43,652 nucleotides of DNA from Gnetum montanum. Lineage: Eukaryota > Streptophyta > Gnetopsida > Gnetales > Gnetaceae. The DNA lies in the NCBI GenBank assembly GCA_015680685.1, contig MNCI01007893.1, positions 74,616 through 118,267 of the forward strand, given 5' to 3'. Shown one piece after another: positions 12,241 to 22,129 of the stretch (position 1 is the stretch's first letter; the number at the start of each line of letters is the position of its first letter). Below the pieces are notes generated by a model. It searched no databases. It was given only the letters and a program-made list of their open reading frames with translations, and was not told the DNA's origin. A program made the translations under genes and the position numbers.

Positions 12241-12260
12241 TATCCCCAAAAATAGCGCCA
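12241..12260 (-). promoter_or_regulatory. E1 primer-binding site (tRNA-Asp type), mutated
   Basis: Directly inside the 5' LTR the minus strand reads TGGCGCTATTTTTGGGGATA. The primer site complementary to the 3' end of plant tRNA-Asp, used by Athila-type elements, is TGGCGCCGTTGCCGGGGATC. Fourteen of 20 positions match; of the six differences, three are C-to-T and one is G-to-A. This fixes the element orientation and the LTR boundary at 12262. Confidence 0.75.
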
Positions 12261-12261
12261 A

Positions 12262-13152
12262 TGATAAGCAATGGAGTAATCCAACACCCAATCATACAAG
12301 TCATGGGTGTGCATGTGTGACCAAATCGTAATCACTAGATGAGGTATTGTGACTATGATAGTAATTGGTTAAAGTTTAGGATCATTGTCTTCCCACTTGA
12401 GCTAGTGAAATATATGGGTATGATAACTAATGTTGTGTAGGCCATCTTACTCCTAATTACTATGATGAAAGGAAAATAGTTTCTAAGTCTAAGAAAATAG
12501 TAAATAAATCTAGTCTAGCCTAGTGTGATGAGTACCTATTCCTAATCTTTTGTACACACCTTGGGCTTTATGTTACTAGCACTGGGAGACCAAGTGTATC
12601 ACTACTGGGTGTACCAAGTAATAGCACTACTGGGTTACCAAGAAATTGCACTTAAGTGCTCAAGATTAGTCACACTCATTCCACTTAATATGAACATGTA
12701 ATAGTAAAGTGTTTTAGAAAAGTATATCATTAAGCAAAGAAAAAATAAGAAAATTATTCTAAGTGTAAAGAGTAAATCTAGGAGAATGTTGCAATAGTGA
12801 AAAATAGTTTGATCTTTTTTTCAAGTCACACTTGTATCCAAGTAAAAAATGCTCAAATAAAGATACCATTCACTAGTTCAAACTATACTACAGGCATCCA
12901 CACTTCTAGTTTCTAACTCTAAATTCATGGAAACTAACTAAAAGAGTTTTAGTAAGGATGGAAAAAATTATGTGTTTGACTATGCACCTAAGTGTCATAT
13001 TTATAGGCAAGCACAGGTCTTGCAATATAAAATATTTGATGTTGTAACTTGGGCTCTGATATCAAATATACAATATTGTAGCTTTGATATCAGATATGCA
13101 ATATCGCATCCCCAATATTGAATACCCAGTATTGTGGATGTGGAAAAATTCA
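12262..13152 (-). repeat. E1 5' LTR, 891 bp
   Basis: The LTR runs from TGATAAGC at 12262 to CA at 13151-13152 and shares its second half with 409-859. It carries a minus-strand TATA box (TATAAATA, 13005-12998). Its U3, upstream of that box on the minus strand (13006-13150), holds several GATATC, AATATC and AATATT motifs. It also contains three short imperfect repeats around CACTACTGGGT-ACCAAG (about 12580-12640). The E5 LTR at 42589-43376 is the same family. Confidence 0.85.
12998..13005 (-). promoter_or_regulatory. TATA box of E1 5' LTR
   Basis: TATAAATA on the minus strand inside CCTATAAATATG. An equivalent box is present in the E5 LTR at 43303-43310 and in decayed form in the truncated LTR near 733-741, always with the GATATC-type motifs on its upstream side. 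Confidence 0.65.
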
Positions 13153-13219
13153 TCTTATTAATAGGAGACATGGCCATGCTACGGGCCACTATGAATACAA
13201 TGGCTATGATATAACATTT

Positions 13220-14400
13220 CTTGCTACATGAAGCATGATTAATATTTTAAAAGCTATTCAAATCCTTGCTAAACATCAAAGGGACAAGAGAATCAAATGG
13301 ATTGATATGAATAATATATCGAGGTTTGAAGAAGAGTAGAATATTGATCTGTAACATCACTTACAAGACTTCCATGATGCCTATGCCTTACAAAACATTG
13401 AAAACAAGTGGAAAAAGCCTAAAATATTTCCTAGAATGCTCATTAAAGATGTTGAGATTTGGTACTAGTTCTTGATATTATAATCCATTCACAGATGGAG
13501 TACAATAATGGAATTATTCAATGATAAGTACCAGACACACTCCAAGGTGTTCAATTTGAGAAAAAAAATTCAAGAATAGAAGTAAGGCACTAATGAATCC
13601 TTAAATGCCTCCTTGAGAAAGTATTATTCTCTCTTACACTGATGCCTAGGCCATGAGTCTTCTCAAAGGGAACAAATTTATGGTGTTATAGATGGGCTTA
13701 GGAATAAAACCAAAGAAACTCTTGGGGTTTATGCCTAAGGAAAATTGTTAAAAATAAGGATCCATCACATCCAAAGGCTTATTGAACAAGTGGCCAAGAA
13801 AGAGGGGAATTGAGAAAATGGAAAAGTGCAAAAGAGTAAAATAGGGATTCCTCCATTTGAAAAAGGGAGGTTTGTTTTTCTGATTTTATGGAGGAAATAC
13901 CACTAGATGAAGTAGTACAAATAAAAACCTTGTCAATCTAGAAATTTGTTACAAAAATGTTGGCTAAAGTGGATAAAATGTGGAACTCTTTGGATGAGAA
14001 ATTCCAAACATTCAAGATTATGGAAGAGAAAACTAAGTTGGGGAATAGAGATAGAGATAGATGAAAAATGAAAGATATAGGGAAGGATCACTATCAGTAG
14101 AAGGATAAGGCTACAACAGTTGATAAGTGTCTAGATTTAGAAAAAAATGATGAAGGATGTGACATTTGTTAATATGAACATCCTTAGAGATGTTTCCTTG
14201 TACTATCACTTAGAAGATTACCTTATTCACAAGGCAATTATCGATAATAGTTCCATTAATAATAATATCATCGAAGTGGAGTACTACCTCAACTTGAAGA
14301 CAAGTATCAACAATGGAAAAACCCACACTTGTTGGGGATGCCACCACTATGGAAACAATATCTTTACTGATAACTAGACCCCTATGGTTATTATGTCTAG
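13220..14400 (+). pseudogene. E2 gag, decayed
   Basis: The core at about 13500-13740 reads FNDKYQTHSKVFNLRKKIQE, then ESLNASLRKYYSLLH and IYGVIDGLRNKTKETLGVYA, the retrotransposon gag fold, with stops at former Gln and Trp positions. Upstream, HHLQDFHDAYALQNIENKW (about 13345-13400) corresponds to the same part of E1 gag. Near 14325-14370 THTCWGCHHYGNN looks like a damaged zinc knuckle: the two Cys and a Gly are placed correctly, but the His and the last Cys are missing. The N-terminus is absent because E1 abuts it. Confidence 0.78.
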
Positions 14401-14927
14401 CAACCTATATCACCTCATGACACTCTAGGCCACACACATTTCTTACATCGCTACTATTTCCCAGAATGTCATAGAACACCATCTCTACAAATTAAATCTC
14501 CTTCTACTTATTGTCCTTCTTATCCACCAATAGATCTTGCACCTTCTAATATCATTCCATTGTCACCTACTTCATGAATGCAAGGAGAAATTCTACCACA
14601 ACCTTAATAACAAAATATAATGAGGGCCTAGAACTTATAACTAGATAATAATTTGAGTGGTTCTAAGCAGAAGCCTTTAAAAGGGCTTTCGTTAAATCCA
14701 ATAGTTCACCTAAACACTCATAGACATCCATTGTTGATAACATAGCATTAGTTACTTCTAAAGTCACTACCAAGGAACCTTAAAATCAAATGCCCTAGAA
14801 TATTCATACTATAACATTGACTCATGTAGTTACAAGTTGGATCAAGGTAGGATACCTTCCCAAGAAGAGATCTGACCTTAGAAGTCCCTTAATTTATTTA
14901 TAGATTTTAAGAAATGATTCATGTAAA

Positions 14928-15290
14928 GCTCTAATAGACTTAGGTTCTAGGATGAATGTAATTTCTTAAGAGATGTATACAACTTGGAACTTTTCTTTAC
15001 TCAACAAATGCAATATTAGGTTAGAGCTTGCAAATCAATCCATCACTATTCATTTAGGATTAGTGGAGGATATTGTGATCATCATTTGTAATCAGTCCCA
15101 TCCAAAATATTTCTTGGTAATCCATGTGGATAACTATAAGGAGAACTTCTTTATTATCATGTAAATGGCTTGGCTCAACATAATTGACACCAAGTTAGGA
15201 ATTAAGAACTTTTTTTTAGAAATATCCAAGGAAAATAATTATGGAATGATAAAGAAGAAGAGGGCTCCATGAATCACATATAGTGAGACA
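14928..15290 (+). pseudogene. E2 aspartic protease, decayed
   Basis: ALIDLGSRMNVIS (14928-14966) carries an intact D-x-GS-type active-site motif. It is followed by RLELANQSITIHLGLVED (about 15018-15070) and FLVIHVDNYKENFFIIM (about 15112-15162), then a stop and MAWLNIID. The blocks align one-to-one with the E1 protease. The region 15300-15631 after it has no clear domain and ends at the E3 insertion point. Confidence 0.8.
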
Positions 15291-15631
15291 AGGTTCCATT
15301 GTGTGCAGAAAATATGGATTATAAAATGTAGATCTATCACAACATGCAATAAGTATGCAAAAATTCAAATATTAAAAGGTGTCTATATTTAGCAACCAAA
15401 AAATAGGAAGGTACCTAGTAGGTAATGAGAAATGATAGCTCTAATTCAACAATATGCATGGAACTAGTAGAGATTCTCACAAGCACTTACATTGATAAAA
15501 TGAATTAAATTCATAACCAAGTCTTCCATGAAGAAGTAGAGATGAATTTTAAAGATTTGAAGATCCCCATTCATTTTAAATAGAAGTCCTTAGAGTTCAA
15601 GAATTTACTAGAAAATTTGGAATATATTCTG

Positions 15632-16690
15632 TAGATCATTGAACTTATAAGAGGAGAGGATGAATAAGTTTTTCAAATAAAACTTTTATAAAGCAAAGCA
15701 CACACATGAATTTATGTGGTTTCCCAACTTAGGTACTTCACATTCAGAGGGTAGATTGCAAGCACACCTCTAAAATTTGTTGCTCTCAAAATGTGATTGA
15801 AGGGGTCATACCCTATATAGTCATCAAGTGCTGCTTTGGAGTGTTGTACTATAGCACCAATCATTCAACCCTACAAGGTTCCATTAGGCTTGGAAATTTG
15901 GTTTCAAGGCTTTTGCAACATTTACAATCTTGAGCTCCACACTAAAGTGTTGTACTATAGCAGTAATAACTCAATCCTGTAGGATCCCAATAAGCTTAAG
16001 GAACTCAACCCCATAGGGCAACAAAACAAGAATTACAAGGAAAGATTGTAATTCAATTTGTTGATCCTTGTCCAATTAGGTACACACAATTTACAATTCC
16101 AAAATGATAAGATAATGAAGACCAATAGAGAATTCAACAATTAAAAATGATTTTATAATGAATACAATAATTCTTGCACTTTCTGCAATGCACATAAGTC
16201 TTCTTATAGTTGTCATGTTACTAAATCCTTCTCAAAACCTATGCAACAACTAGCTAATGGGCACTAATAGTCATGGGAGATGTCTTTCTTGTGTTTGAGA
16301 CATCTCTCTGAATCTACCTTAAATTCTAAAAAGATATCTTTTTTTGCTAGAAGACATATTTTTGAAGTCTCCATCAGGGATGACATCTTTGCTCAATGAA
16401 GGACATCTTTATTTATTTGTTATACATTCTTTAATGACATATTTTCCTCATGAAAGATGTCTTTGGCTAAGGAAAGACATATTGCTATTTTTGAAGATGT
16501 GTGAATTTTCTCTGAGTTCATCCAAAATCTACCAAGACATCTACTACTTCCTAGAGATGTCTTTCCTCATCTTCGTTTACATGATAAATCCTTGACTTCT
16601 TGTCTCTCAAGCAAAAAAATCACACAGACAAGTAAAAATTTTTTTTTTCATTTGTCTTAATGTTTCAACATATTAAAAGCATAAGGTCGA
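15632..16690 (-). repeat. E3 3' LTR, 1059 bp
   Basis: The segment aligns end to end with 20997-22060 (for example GTGTTGTACTATAGCACCAA against GTGTTGTACTACAACACCAA). It begins TAGATCATTG on the plus strand, decayed from TGGATCATTG, and ends ATAAGGTCGA, the complement of a mutated TG start. About 12 copies of an AGATGTCTTT-type motif crowd 16278-16570. A minus-strand TATA-like CTATAAG is at 16209-16203. Confidence 0.85.
16278..16570. repeat. AGATGTCTTT / AAAGACATCT motif cluster in E3 3' LTR
   Basis: About a dozen matches or near matches in both orientations, for example GAGATGTCTTT (16280), GATGACATCTTTG (16379), AAGGACATCTTTA (16401), GAAAGATGTCTTTGG (16454), AAGACATCTAC (16531) and AGAGATGTCTTTC (16553). 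The copies are irregularly spaced by 15-40 bases rather than in perfect tandem. They lie upstream of the LTR TATA on the minus strand, where transcriptional enhancers sit. Confidence 0.75.
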
Positions 16691-16706
16691 TAATCTACCC
16701 CTTTCT
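16691..16706 (-). other. E3 polypurine tract
   Basis: The minus strand reads AGAAAGGGGTAGATTA directly before the 3' LTR. This is a decayed form of the GGGGGAGATT tract that precedes the 3' LTR in most plant copia elements, and it fixes the LTR edge. Confidence 0.7.
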
Positions 16707-16810
16707 GGTAATGTCCAAAACTTAAGAAAATGGGTTAGCCTCACATAATACTTCTCCTCCTTTTTGGACATAATCAAAAGGTTCAAACCTATAGATATAT
16801 ATCAATCAAT

Positions 16811-16847
16811 ATATGTATGTATGTATGTATGTATATATGTATATATA
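16811..16847. repeat. TATG/TA microsatellite
   Basis: About five TATG units followed by TATATATG and TATATA, located in the E3 interior just inside the 3' LTR. It is a simple-sequence repeat without further features. Confidence 0.9.
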
Positions 16848-17164
16848 GATAATTATCATAAAAGATATTCTGAGAAAAGCATAAAGACATATAAAGTCCT
16901 ATGACAACTAGGGATTAGGATAAGCGTGAAGGATCAATAGAACATGAGTCAAGTAAAGGAGGTAGAATAAAAATCAATAGATCACATAGATATAACTAAA
17001 AAAATATATCATTTTTCCATAATCATCCACAAAATTTTTTACATCAAACTATCCATAAGCATCTTGGAGCAAAACTATTCACAAATTAATCACATACGTG
17101 AGAGCCATAAAATTTCTCATTCTTTTTTATCACAAAAGGAGAGAACAAGCAACCTGTTGAGGTC

Positions 17165-18686
17165 TCAATTACTAATCTTGGTAGCATTCTTAGATTTAGA
17201 ATCCACTACTACTTGAGATGGATGATAATTTTCCTTCTCATCATCATCATTACTGGTGCCCACCTAGAACAAAGCTTCACTCAAAACTAAGAGGAAGCTA
17301 GTGAAGTTGATGGATCTAGCAACTACTAAACTAGGATCCATTGGAATGTGGCTTGAAAGATGCTCTCCATAGCTTATTACTCAAAAGAGCTAATAGCATC
17401 AGCATGAGATGGATCAATGGATTTAGGAGGGACTGGAACATGATGCTCCAACTACTACATGGAAGCATGGTGCTCACCTTGAATACTTGCTAGGAGTACC
17501 TCTAGCTTAGAATTTGATTCCATCCCTGAGTCATAAGTACATGAGGGACTTGCTACTGAAGAATGGCATGGAGGAATAGGAGCATCCTCCTCACTATTAG
17601 AGATAGGAGAAGTGATAAACTCCTCAAATACCTACCCATCAGAGGGCGGAGGAATCCTAGCCTCATATAAGCTATTATGTAAGTAAGAGAGGTTCATCCC
17701 AAGCTTCCCAATGGCTTAGGAAATGGGTCTAAATATCCTCTTCAAAAAGGAAGTAATCTAAGCTCTAAAATATTTTGATCTTCTCAACTATGGTTAGGCC
17801 TCCTTATTTTGTTTTAGTAATCTAGTGCTAGGTCTTGTTGTTGTTGTGTGAGAAAAACTTCTCTTCTCTACATACTCATCCAAACTCCACTTTCCTTTAA
17901 CAAAGGAAACTTTGGAATAGCTACACCCATCTGATGGATCAACATGCTGATGAGGTAACGGTGCCCAAGGATTCTCTCTTTATCATAGAGGCTAAAAATG
18001 TCTCTACAAAGAGTGTGCCCTAGATCTAATGGTAACCCTATAAGCAAATAATATAGTACATACTGCTGGGTTGGTAGCAAATAATTGTAACTTCCTCCCT
18101 TTACTATTATATTATACAAAATAATAAGTGACAATTTGAACTCATATATAGTCATGTTGCTCTACTCAATGTGACCTCGATAAAAGTACATATCTCTCCC
18201 AAATAATACATCATAGAATTCATCATGAGATATGGGCATTATACCATTTGTGTAAATGTCATGCATAGACTCTATAGTATCCCAGAAGGTATCGGAACTA
18301 GAAATACTTAGAAGTGCATTAATAATTTGAGGATATGCTTCAACAACAATCCCATCAATAATGGATGTAAAAGCCCCTACAATAGCATCATAAATAACAA
18401 TGTTATAGTAGAATTCTCAAATTAATACTTCAGGCATAAGAAAATTCATGGAAGTGAATGATGTGTAGTTTAAAATCCTAAAAAAATCCAATAGATCTTG
18501 TTGTCTATGTAGAGGGAAATTAAGAGAATACTTAGAAATAATAGTAGTGATTCATGTAGTTTCAAACTTGTGCTAACCATTTGTACTATGAAGTTGAGGA
18601 GTGTATGAGGGTGGCACATTACTAGAAGTTCCTCTTACACATTTCTTGAAAGGATTTCTAGATGTACCAATCTTCTTGTGGGCCAT
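17165..18686 (-). pseudogene. E3 extra ORF: plant-transposon-like protein, decayed
   Basis: From the ATG at 18686-18684 (MAHKKIGTSRNPFKKC) one frame runs for about 270 codons with only four internal stops, each a former Gln, Arg or Trp codon. The conserved part includes FYYNIVIYDAIVGAFTSII, YPQIINALLSIS and LPTQQYVLYYLLIGLPLDLG followed by a segment ending in LISMLIHQMGVAIP (about 18050-17905). This layout (a domain for FY-type N-half, then a helical Y-x-L-L-x-G block and LI-x-x-x-x-G) resembles the family annotated in plant genomes as putative plant transposon protein. After a frameshift near 17868 an acidic, Ser/Gln-rich tail (FEEFITSPISNSEEDAPI, SNDDDEKENYHPSQ) runs to a stop at 17167-17165. 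Function unknown. It has its own upstream TATA and motif cluster. Confidence 0.7.
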
Positions 18687-18761
18687 CTCTACCAAAATCA
18701 TTAGCCCTAGTCAACTTTGTGGGGTCTCTATGGAAAAATACAATAAAAATAAGAGCTTTAT

Positions 18762-18769
18762 CTTTTATA
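18762..18769 (-). promoter_or_regulatory. TATA box of E3 extra ORF (candidate internal promoter)
   Basis: On the minus strand ACTTATAAAAGATAAAGC places TATAAAAG 76 bases upstream of the extra ORF start codon. A cluster of AGATGTCTTT motifs lies 30-220 bases further upstream. The arrangement mirrors the LTR, where the same motifs precede a CTATAAG box. Confidence 0.5.
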
Positions 18770-18797
18770 AGTGTGGGTAAATGAGGGCTTTGAATGA

Positions 18798-18985
18798 AAA
18801 AAGAAAAGACATCTTTTTTTATAGAAAGACATCTTTTTCACATGTAAAAGATACAGTATATGTCTTTCATTTATCAAAGAAGTCTTTCCTGCAATAAACA
18901 AAAACTCAGAGATACATCTTTGTTCTACCAAAGATGTTTTGGCAGAGATGTCTTTCACTTTTGAAAGACATCTTTCTTCAAAATT
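18798..18985. repeat. Internal AGATGTCTTT motif cluster upstream of extra ORF
   Basis: At least eight copies or near copies in 190 bases, including GAAAAGACATCTTTTT (18799), GAAAGACATCTTTTTC (18822), TATGTCTTTC (18859), GATACATCTTTG (18911), AGAGATGTCTTTC (18944) and GAAAGACATCTTTC (18964). Apart from the motif, the region does not align with the LTRs, so it is not simply a duplicated LTR fragment. Confidence 0.7.
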
Positions 18986-19220
18986 CAACTTCAGATTTTC
19001 AAAGTTTGCCATTGGTTTATAGTCTTAATTAAACCTTATAAACAAAAATAAAAAATTACCTCTACCTACCTATCGTGCTATCAAAAGATGATGGTGTTTA
19101 AAGAGCTAAAGAATGTGTTTCCTCTTTTGAGGAATCTCCTCTAAACCAAACTGCTCCAATGTCCAATGCATGACTTCCTCTTCCAAATTGGTTAGGGAAA
19201 GTTTCCTAATGTTGTTGGTC

Positions 19221-20931
19221 CTATTTAATTCTCCATTCCCTTTTGATAGTCATGATCCTTTGGGTTAACTTCCAATCTTCTTTGTGATCTTGCATAAAAC
19301 CCTTTCTTAGTGCACTTTGATAAAACCAAGGAGTCTTATGATATGTCCATGTACTCATATGATAAAACTTTAGATTGCACTTCCATTTTTTATGCCCAAT
19401 ATTGTTACAATAACAACATTTAATTCTCATATTCAAAAAATAACTAGAAGAACAAAACCTTTGAGGAGTTTTATGTTGAACAGAAGCTTCCCATGATGTA
19501 GATTCCTTATTCCTTGTTGGTTGTTTTAGATGAGATTAAGGTTCCTCTTCTTGGTGGCAGTATCCAAGTCCACTTTTTTCTTGTGGGCTTCTTCCTTGTC
19601 TAAGAACCATTTAAAGAGAATATTTTCTTTTTGTGAGTCTTTCATTCACTATCTTAACATTAGCAAGTTTTTCTTTCATGTACTCACATGATCTAGTTAG
19701 TGCTTCATTCTTAGCTTTAATGTCTAAGAATTATTTGTTAAGATAAGAAATAGTTAAGTTTAATGAGGATATTTCTTGATCTTCATAGTTGACTTCTTTA
19801 TTTAACGTAGTATAAATATTTTAAAAATTTTAAACTTCTTTACATAATAAATCAAACCTCTCATCATCATTTAGTTCATCATTTGATGAACCACGATCAA
19901 TGAGAGCCATGCAATCTGAACTAAGAAGTTTTTGCATCAGCCTCCACTTCTTCTTCACTCTATTCCCCATCATCCCAACTTGTATAAAAGTTGGTCTTCT
20001 TTCCTTATTCAAGGGATTTATTCTTGTATTGCACTTTGAGCTACTAGGACATTTAGAGGCCTCAGGCCTCTACCTCCACACATCCAACATTTTATAGAAG
20101 AAAAATCTAAATTAGAGTTTAAATAGTTCTTACCTCTTTCTCTACCTTTAGGATGATTGAATCTTTGTAGGTATGCTCCTTTGTTCTTCCTATCAATTTG
20201 TTGTTGTAGCTTTTTGGTGAGAAAGGAAATCTCATCTTCACTACTCTCTTCATGCTCATTGAGTTCTCCTTTGAAGAAATCTTTAAGAAAATGGGCCTTT
20301 CTTGAATAGCTCCTTCACTTATGGGATTCATTTCATAAACAATAAGAGCACTATGAAGCTCTTCAAGTTTTAAGATTGAGAAGTATCTAATTTCTTCCAT
20401 CACCATGACCTTAGGTCTGAACTCTAGCTATAGAGTTTTGATCATTTTGATGATGATGTTACTTTTGAGCAATTATTTTCCCATTCCTCTGATGGATACA
20501 ACAAGATCATTAGCTTTATAAAAATAATCCTTGATTTTCTCACCTTCTCGCATTTTGCATTTATCATATTCACTTTGTAGAACTAATAAATTTGATTACT
20601 TAACAATAGACGTTCCTTCATAAGTAGCTTCTAAATTTTTCCAAAGTTCTTTGGCCATTTTACATCTTGCTATCCTATTGAATTCATATTTATTCAATGC
20701 ACAATATAAATAATTTTTTACTTTTGAATCAAATATGAACTTATATATTTCCTCTTGAGACCATTTCTTACAAGGCTTGATGATGCTAGTGGTGCCATCA
20801 ACAAGTCGAGCATAGCCTTCCTAGATTAATTCTTAAAATTCAAACTCCATGGATTTGAAGAACCCTTTCATTCTGGCTTTCCAATAGGAAAAGTCGAATT
20901 TATTGAATATGGATGGCTTTGTGTAAGACAT
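19221..20931 (-). pseudogene. E3 gag: Ty1/copia type with CCHC zinc knuckle, decayed
   Basis: The ATG at 20931-20929 begins MSYTKPSIFN, followed by FDFSYWKARMKGFFKSMEF, the hallmark of the copia gag (DUF4219/UBN2) N-terminus that binds element RNA and forms particles. UBN2 motifs continue with EGYARLVDGT, LNKYEFNRIARCKMAKELW, LWKNLEATYEGTS and REGEKIKDYFYKANDLV (about 20830-20490). The frame is largely open down to 20119; one frameshift follows between 20119 and 20012. Then come an acidic stretch (GSSNDELNDDERFDLL), a coiled coil (about 19800-19620) and a perfect zinc knuckle CCYCNNIGHKKWKC at 19418-19377 (C-x2-C-x4-H-x4-C). This is the best-preserved coding region of the window. Confidence 0.85.
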
Positions 20932-20979
20932 CTTCTACATTGTTCACTCTTAAAGTTGATTATGAAATAAAGAGTTCTA

Positions 20980-20992
20980 GGATTTGATACCA
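20980..20992 (-). promoter_or_regulatory. E3 primer-binding site (initiator tRNA-Met)
   Basis: Four bases inside the 5' LTR the minus strand reads TGGTATCAAATCC, against TGGTATCAGAGCC complementary to plant initiator tRNA-Met, the usual primer of copia elements. Eleven of 13 positions agree. Confidence 0.85.
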
Positions 20993-20996
20993 CTTA

Positions 20997-22060
20997 TGGA
21001 TCATTGAAGTTATAATGGGGGTTATGAATAAGTTCCCTAAGTCAAATCTTTATAAATCAAATCACACACACATATTTATATGGTTCCTCGACTTAAGTAC
21101 TCCACACTCAAAAGGATAGATCACAAGCATACCTCCAGACTTTGTTGCTCTCAGAATGTGGTTGAAGGAACCTCACCATGGATAGTCATCAAGCCCTTCT
21201 TCAAAGTGTTGTACTACAACACCAATCACTTAACCCCACAAGGTCTCATTAGGCTTGGAAACTTGGTTTCAAGGCTTCCATAGCCTTTACAATCTTGGGC
21301 TCCACACCAAAGTGCTCTCCCACAACACCAACAATTCAATCTCATACAATCCCAACAAGATTAAGGAACTCAACCTCATAGGGTAATAAGAACAAGGATT
21401 ACAAGGAAAGATTGCAACTCAATTTTTTGATCCTTGTACAATTAGGTACAACATACTTTACAATACAAAAATGATAAGAGAATGAAGAGCAATAGAAAGT
21501 TCAATGATTATAAATGATTTTATAGTAAATACAATAATTCTTACACTTTTCCCAATGCACATCAAGTCTTCTTATAGCTATTTTGTTGCTAAATCCTTCT
21601 TGAAACTAGTGCAACAGCTAGCTAATGGTCACTAATAGTCATGGAAGACTTCTTTCCATCATTCGAGATGGCTCTCTAAATTTTCCACTAATTCTAGGAA
21701 GACATATTTTTTTTCTAAGAGATGTCTTTTCGAAGTCTCCATCCTAGAAGATGTCTTTGCTTGATGGAAAATTTCTTTCTATATTTGGTTTGCATTCTAT
21801 AAAGACATCTTTGCCTCATGAAATACATCTTTGGTTAAGTAAATATGTCTTGCTATTTTAGAAGATGTCTTTCTAAATTTTCTCTAAGTTTACCCCAAAT
21901 CTACCAAGATGTCTACTACTTCCAAGAGATGTTATTCATCTTCCTTTACATGATGAATCCTTCATTTCTTATCCTACAAGCACAAAAATCACATAGACAA
22001 GCAAAAAAAACTTATTTTTCATTTTTCTTATGTTTTGACATACCAAAATCATAAGGCTCA
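20997..22060 (-). repeat. E3 5' LTR, 1064 bp
   Basis: It runs TGGATCATTG to ATAAGGCTCA (plus strand), so it keeps TG...CA ends. It holds the same AGATGTCTTT cluster (about 21640-21940) and a minus-strand CTATAAG box at 21577-21571, conserved with the other LTR. It is less decayed than the left copy at the ends. Confidence 0.87.
21640..21940. repeat. AGATGTCTTT / AAAGACATCT motif cluster in E3 5' LTR
   Basis: About ten copies or near copies, for example GAAGACTTCTTTCC (21644), AGAGATGTCTTTTC (21718), AGAAGATGTCTTTGC (21746), AAAGACATCTTTGCC (21797), GAAGATGTCTTTC (21860) and AAGATGTCTAC (21907). Several copies are centred on the near-palindrome AAAGACATCTTT. Confidence 0.75.
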
Positions 22061-22129
22061 CATGTTCTTCTTGATCATGATAACCTAGTAATTATTAATG
22101 CTCCTCTCACTAAAGAATAAAAATGAAAG

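Larger units (their letters stand above)
409..13152 (-). mobile_element. E1: Athila-type Ty3/gypsy retrotransposon with extra 3' ORF, decayed
   Basis: Read on the minus strand the order is 5' LTR (13152-12262), primer-binding site, gag, aspartic protease, reverse transcriptase, RNase H, integrase, a 2.1-kb spacer, an extra ORF, polypurine tract, and a 3' LTR truncated at 409. The RT motif FLDGYNGYNQI, the catalytic relic MMDHFSTYG, and a tRNA-Asp-like primer site are typical of the Athila lineage, which is known to carry an additional ORF between integrase and 3' LTR. Every coding region has in-frame stops at former Gln, Arg or Trp codons and occasional frameshifts, so the copy is inactive. 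The five bases after the 5' LTR are TCTTA; the matching duplication cannot be tested because the other end is truncated. Confidence 0.85.
15632..22060 (-). mobile_element. E3: Ty1/copia-type LTR element with gag and extra ORF but no visible pol
   Basis: Two LTRs of 1059 and 1064 bp in direct orientation flank a 4.3-kb interior. On the minus strand: 5' LTR 22060-20997, initiator-tRNA-Met primer site, gag (UBN2-type plus zinc knuckle), a 0.5-kb regulatory-looking spacer, an extra ORF, a polypurine tract, and 3' LTR 16690-15632. The interior has no protease, integrase, RT or RNase H motif, so it would need enzymes from an autonomous copia element. It lies inside E2 between protease and RT. The flanking five bases (TTCTG left, CATGT right) do not match, so the target duplication is decayed or one edge is off by a few bases. 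Confidence 0.8.

Noticed and set aside
14325-14370. Functional zinc knuckle in E2 gag
   Set aside because: Only the first two Cys are in place; the His and last Cys are missing, so it is at most a relic.
15627-22065. A target-site duplication for E3
   Set aside because: TTCTG on the left and CATGT on the right do not match; the edges are supported by LTR alignment only.
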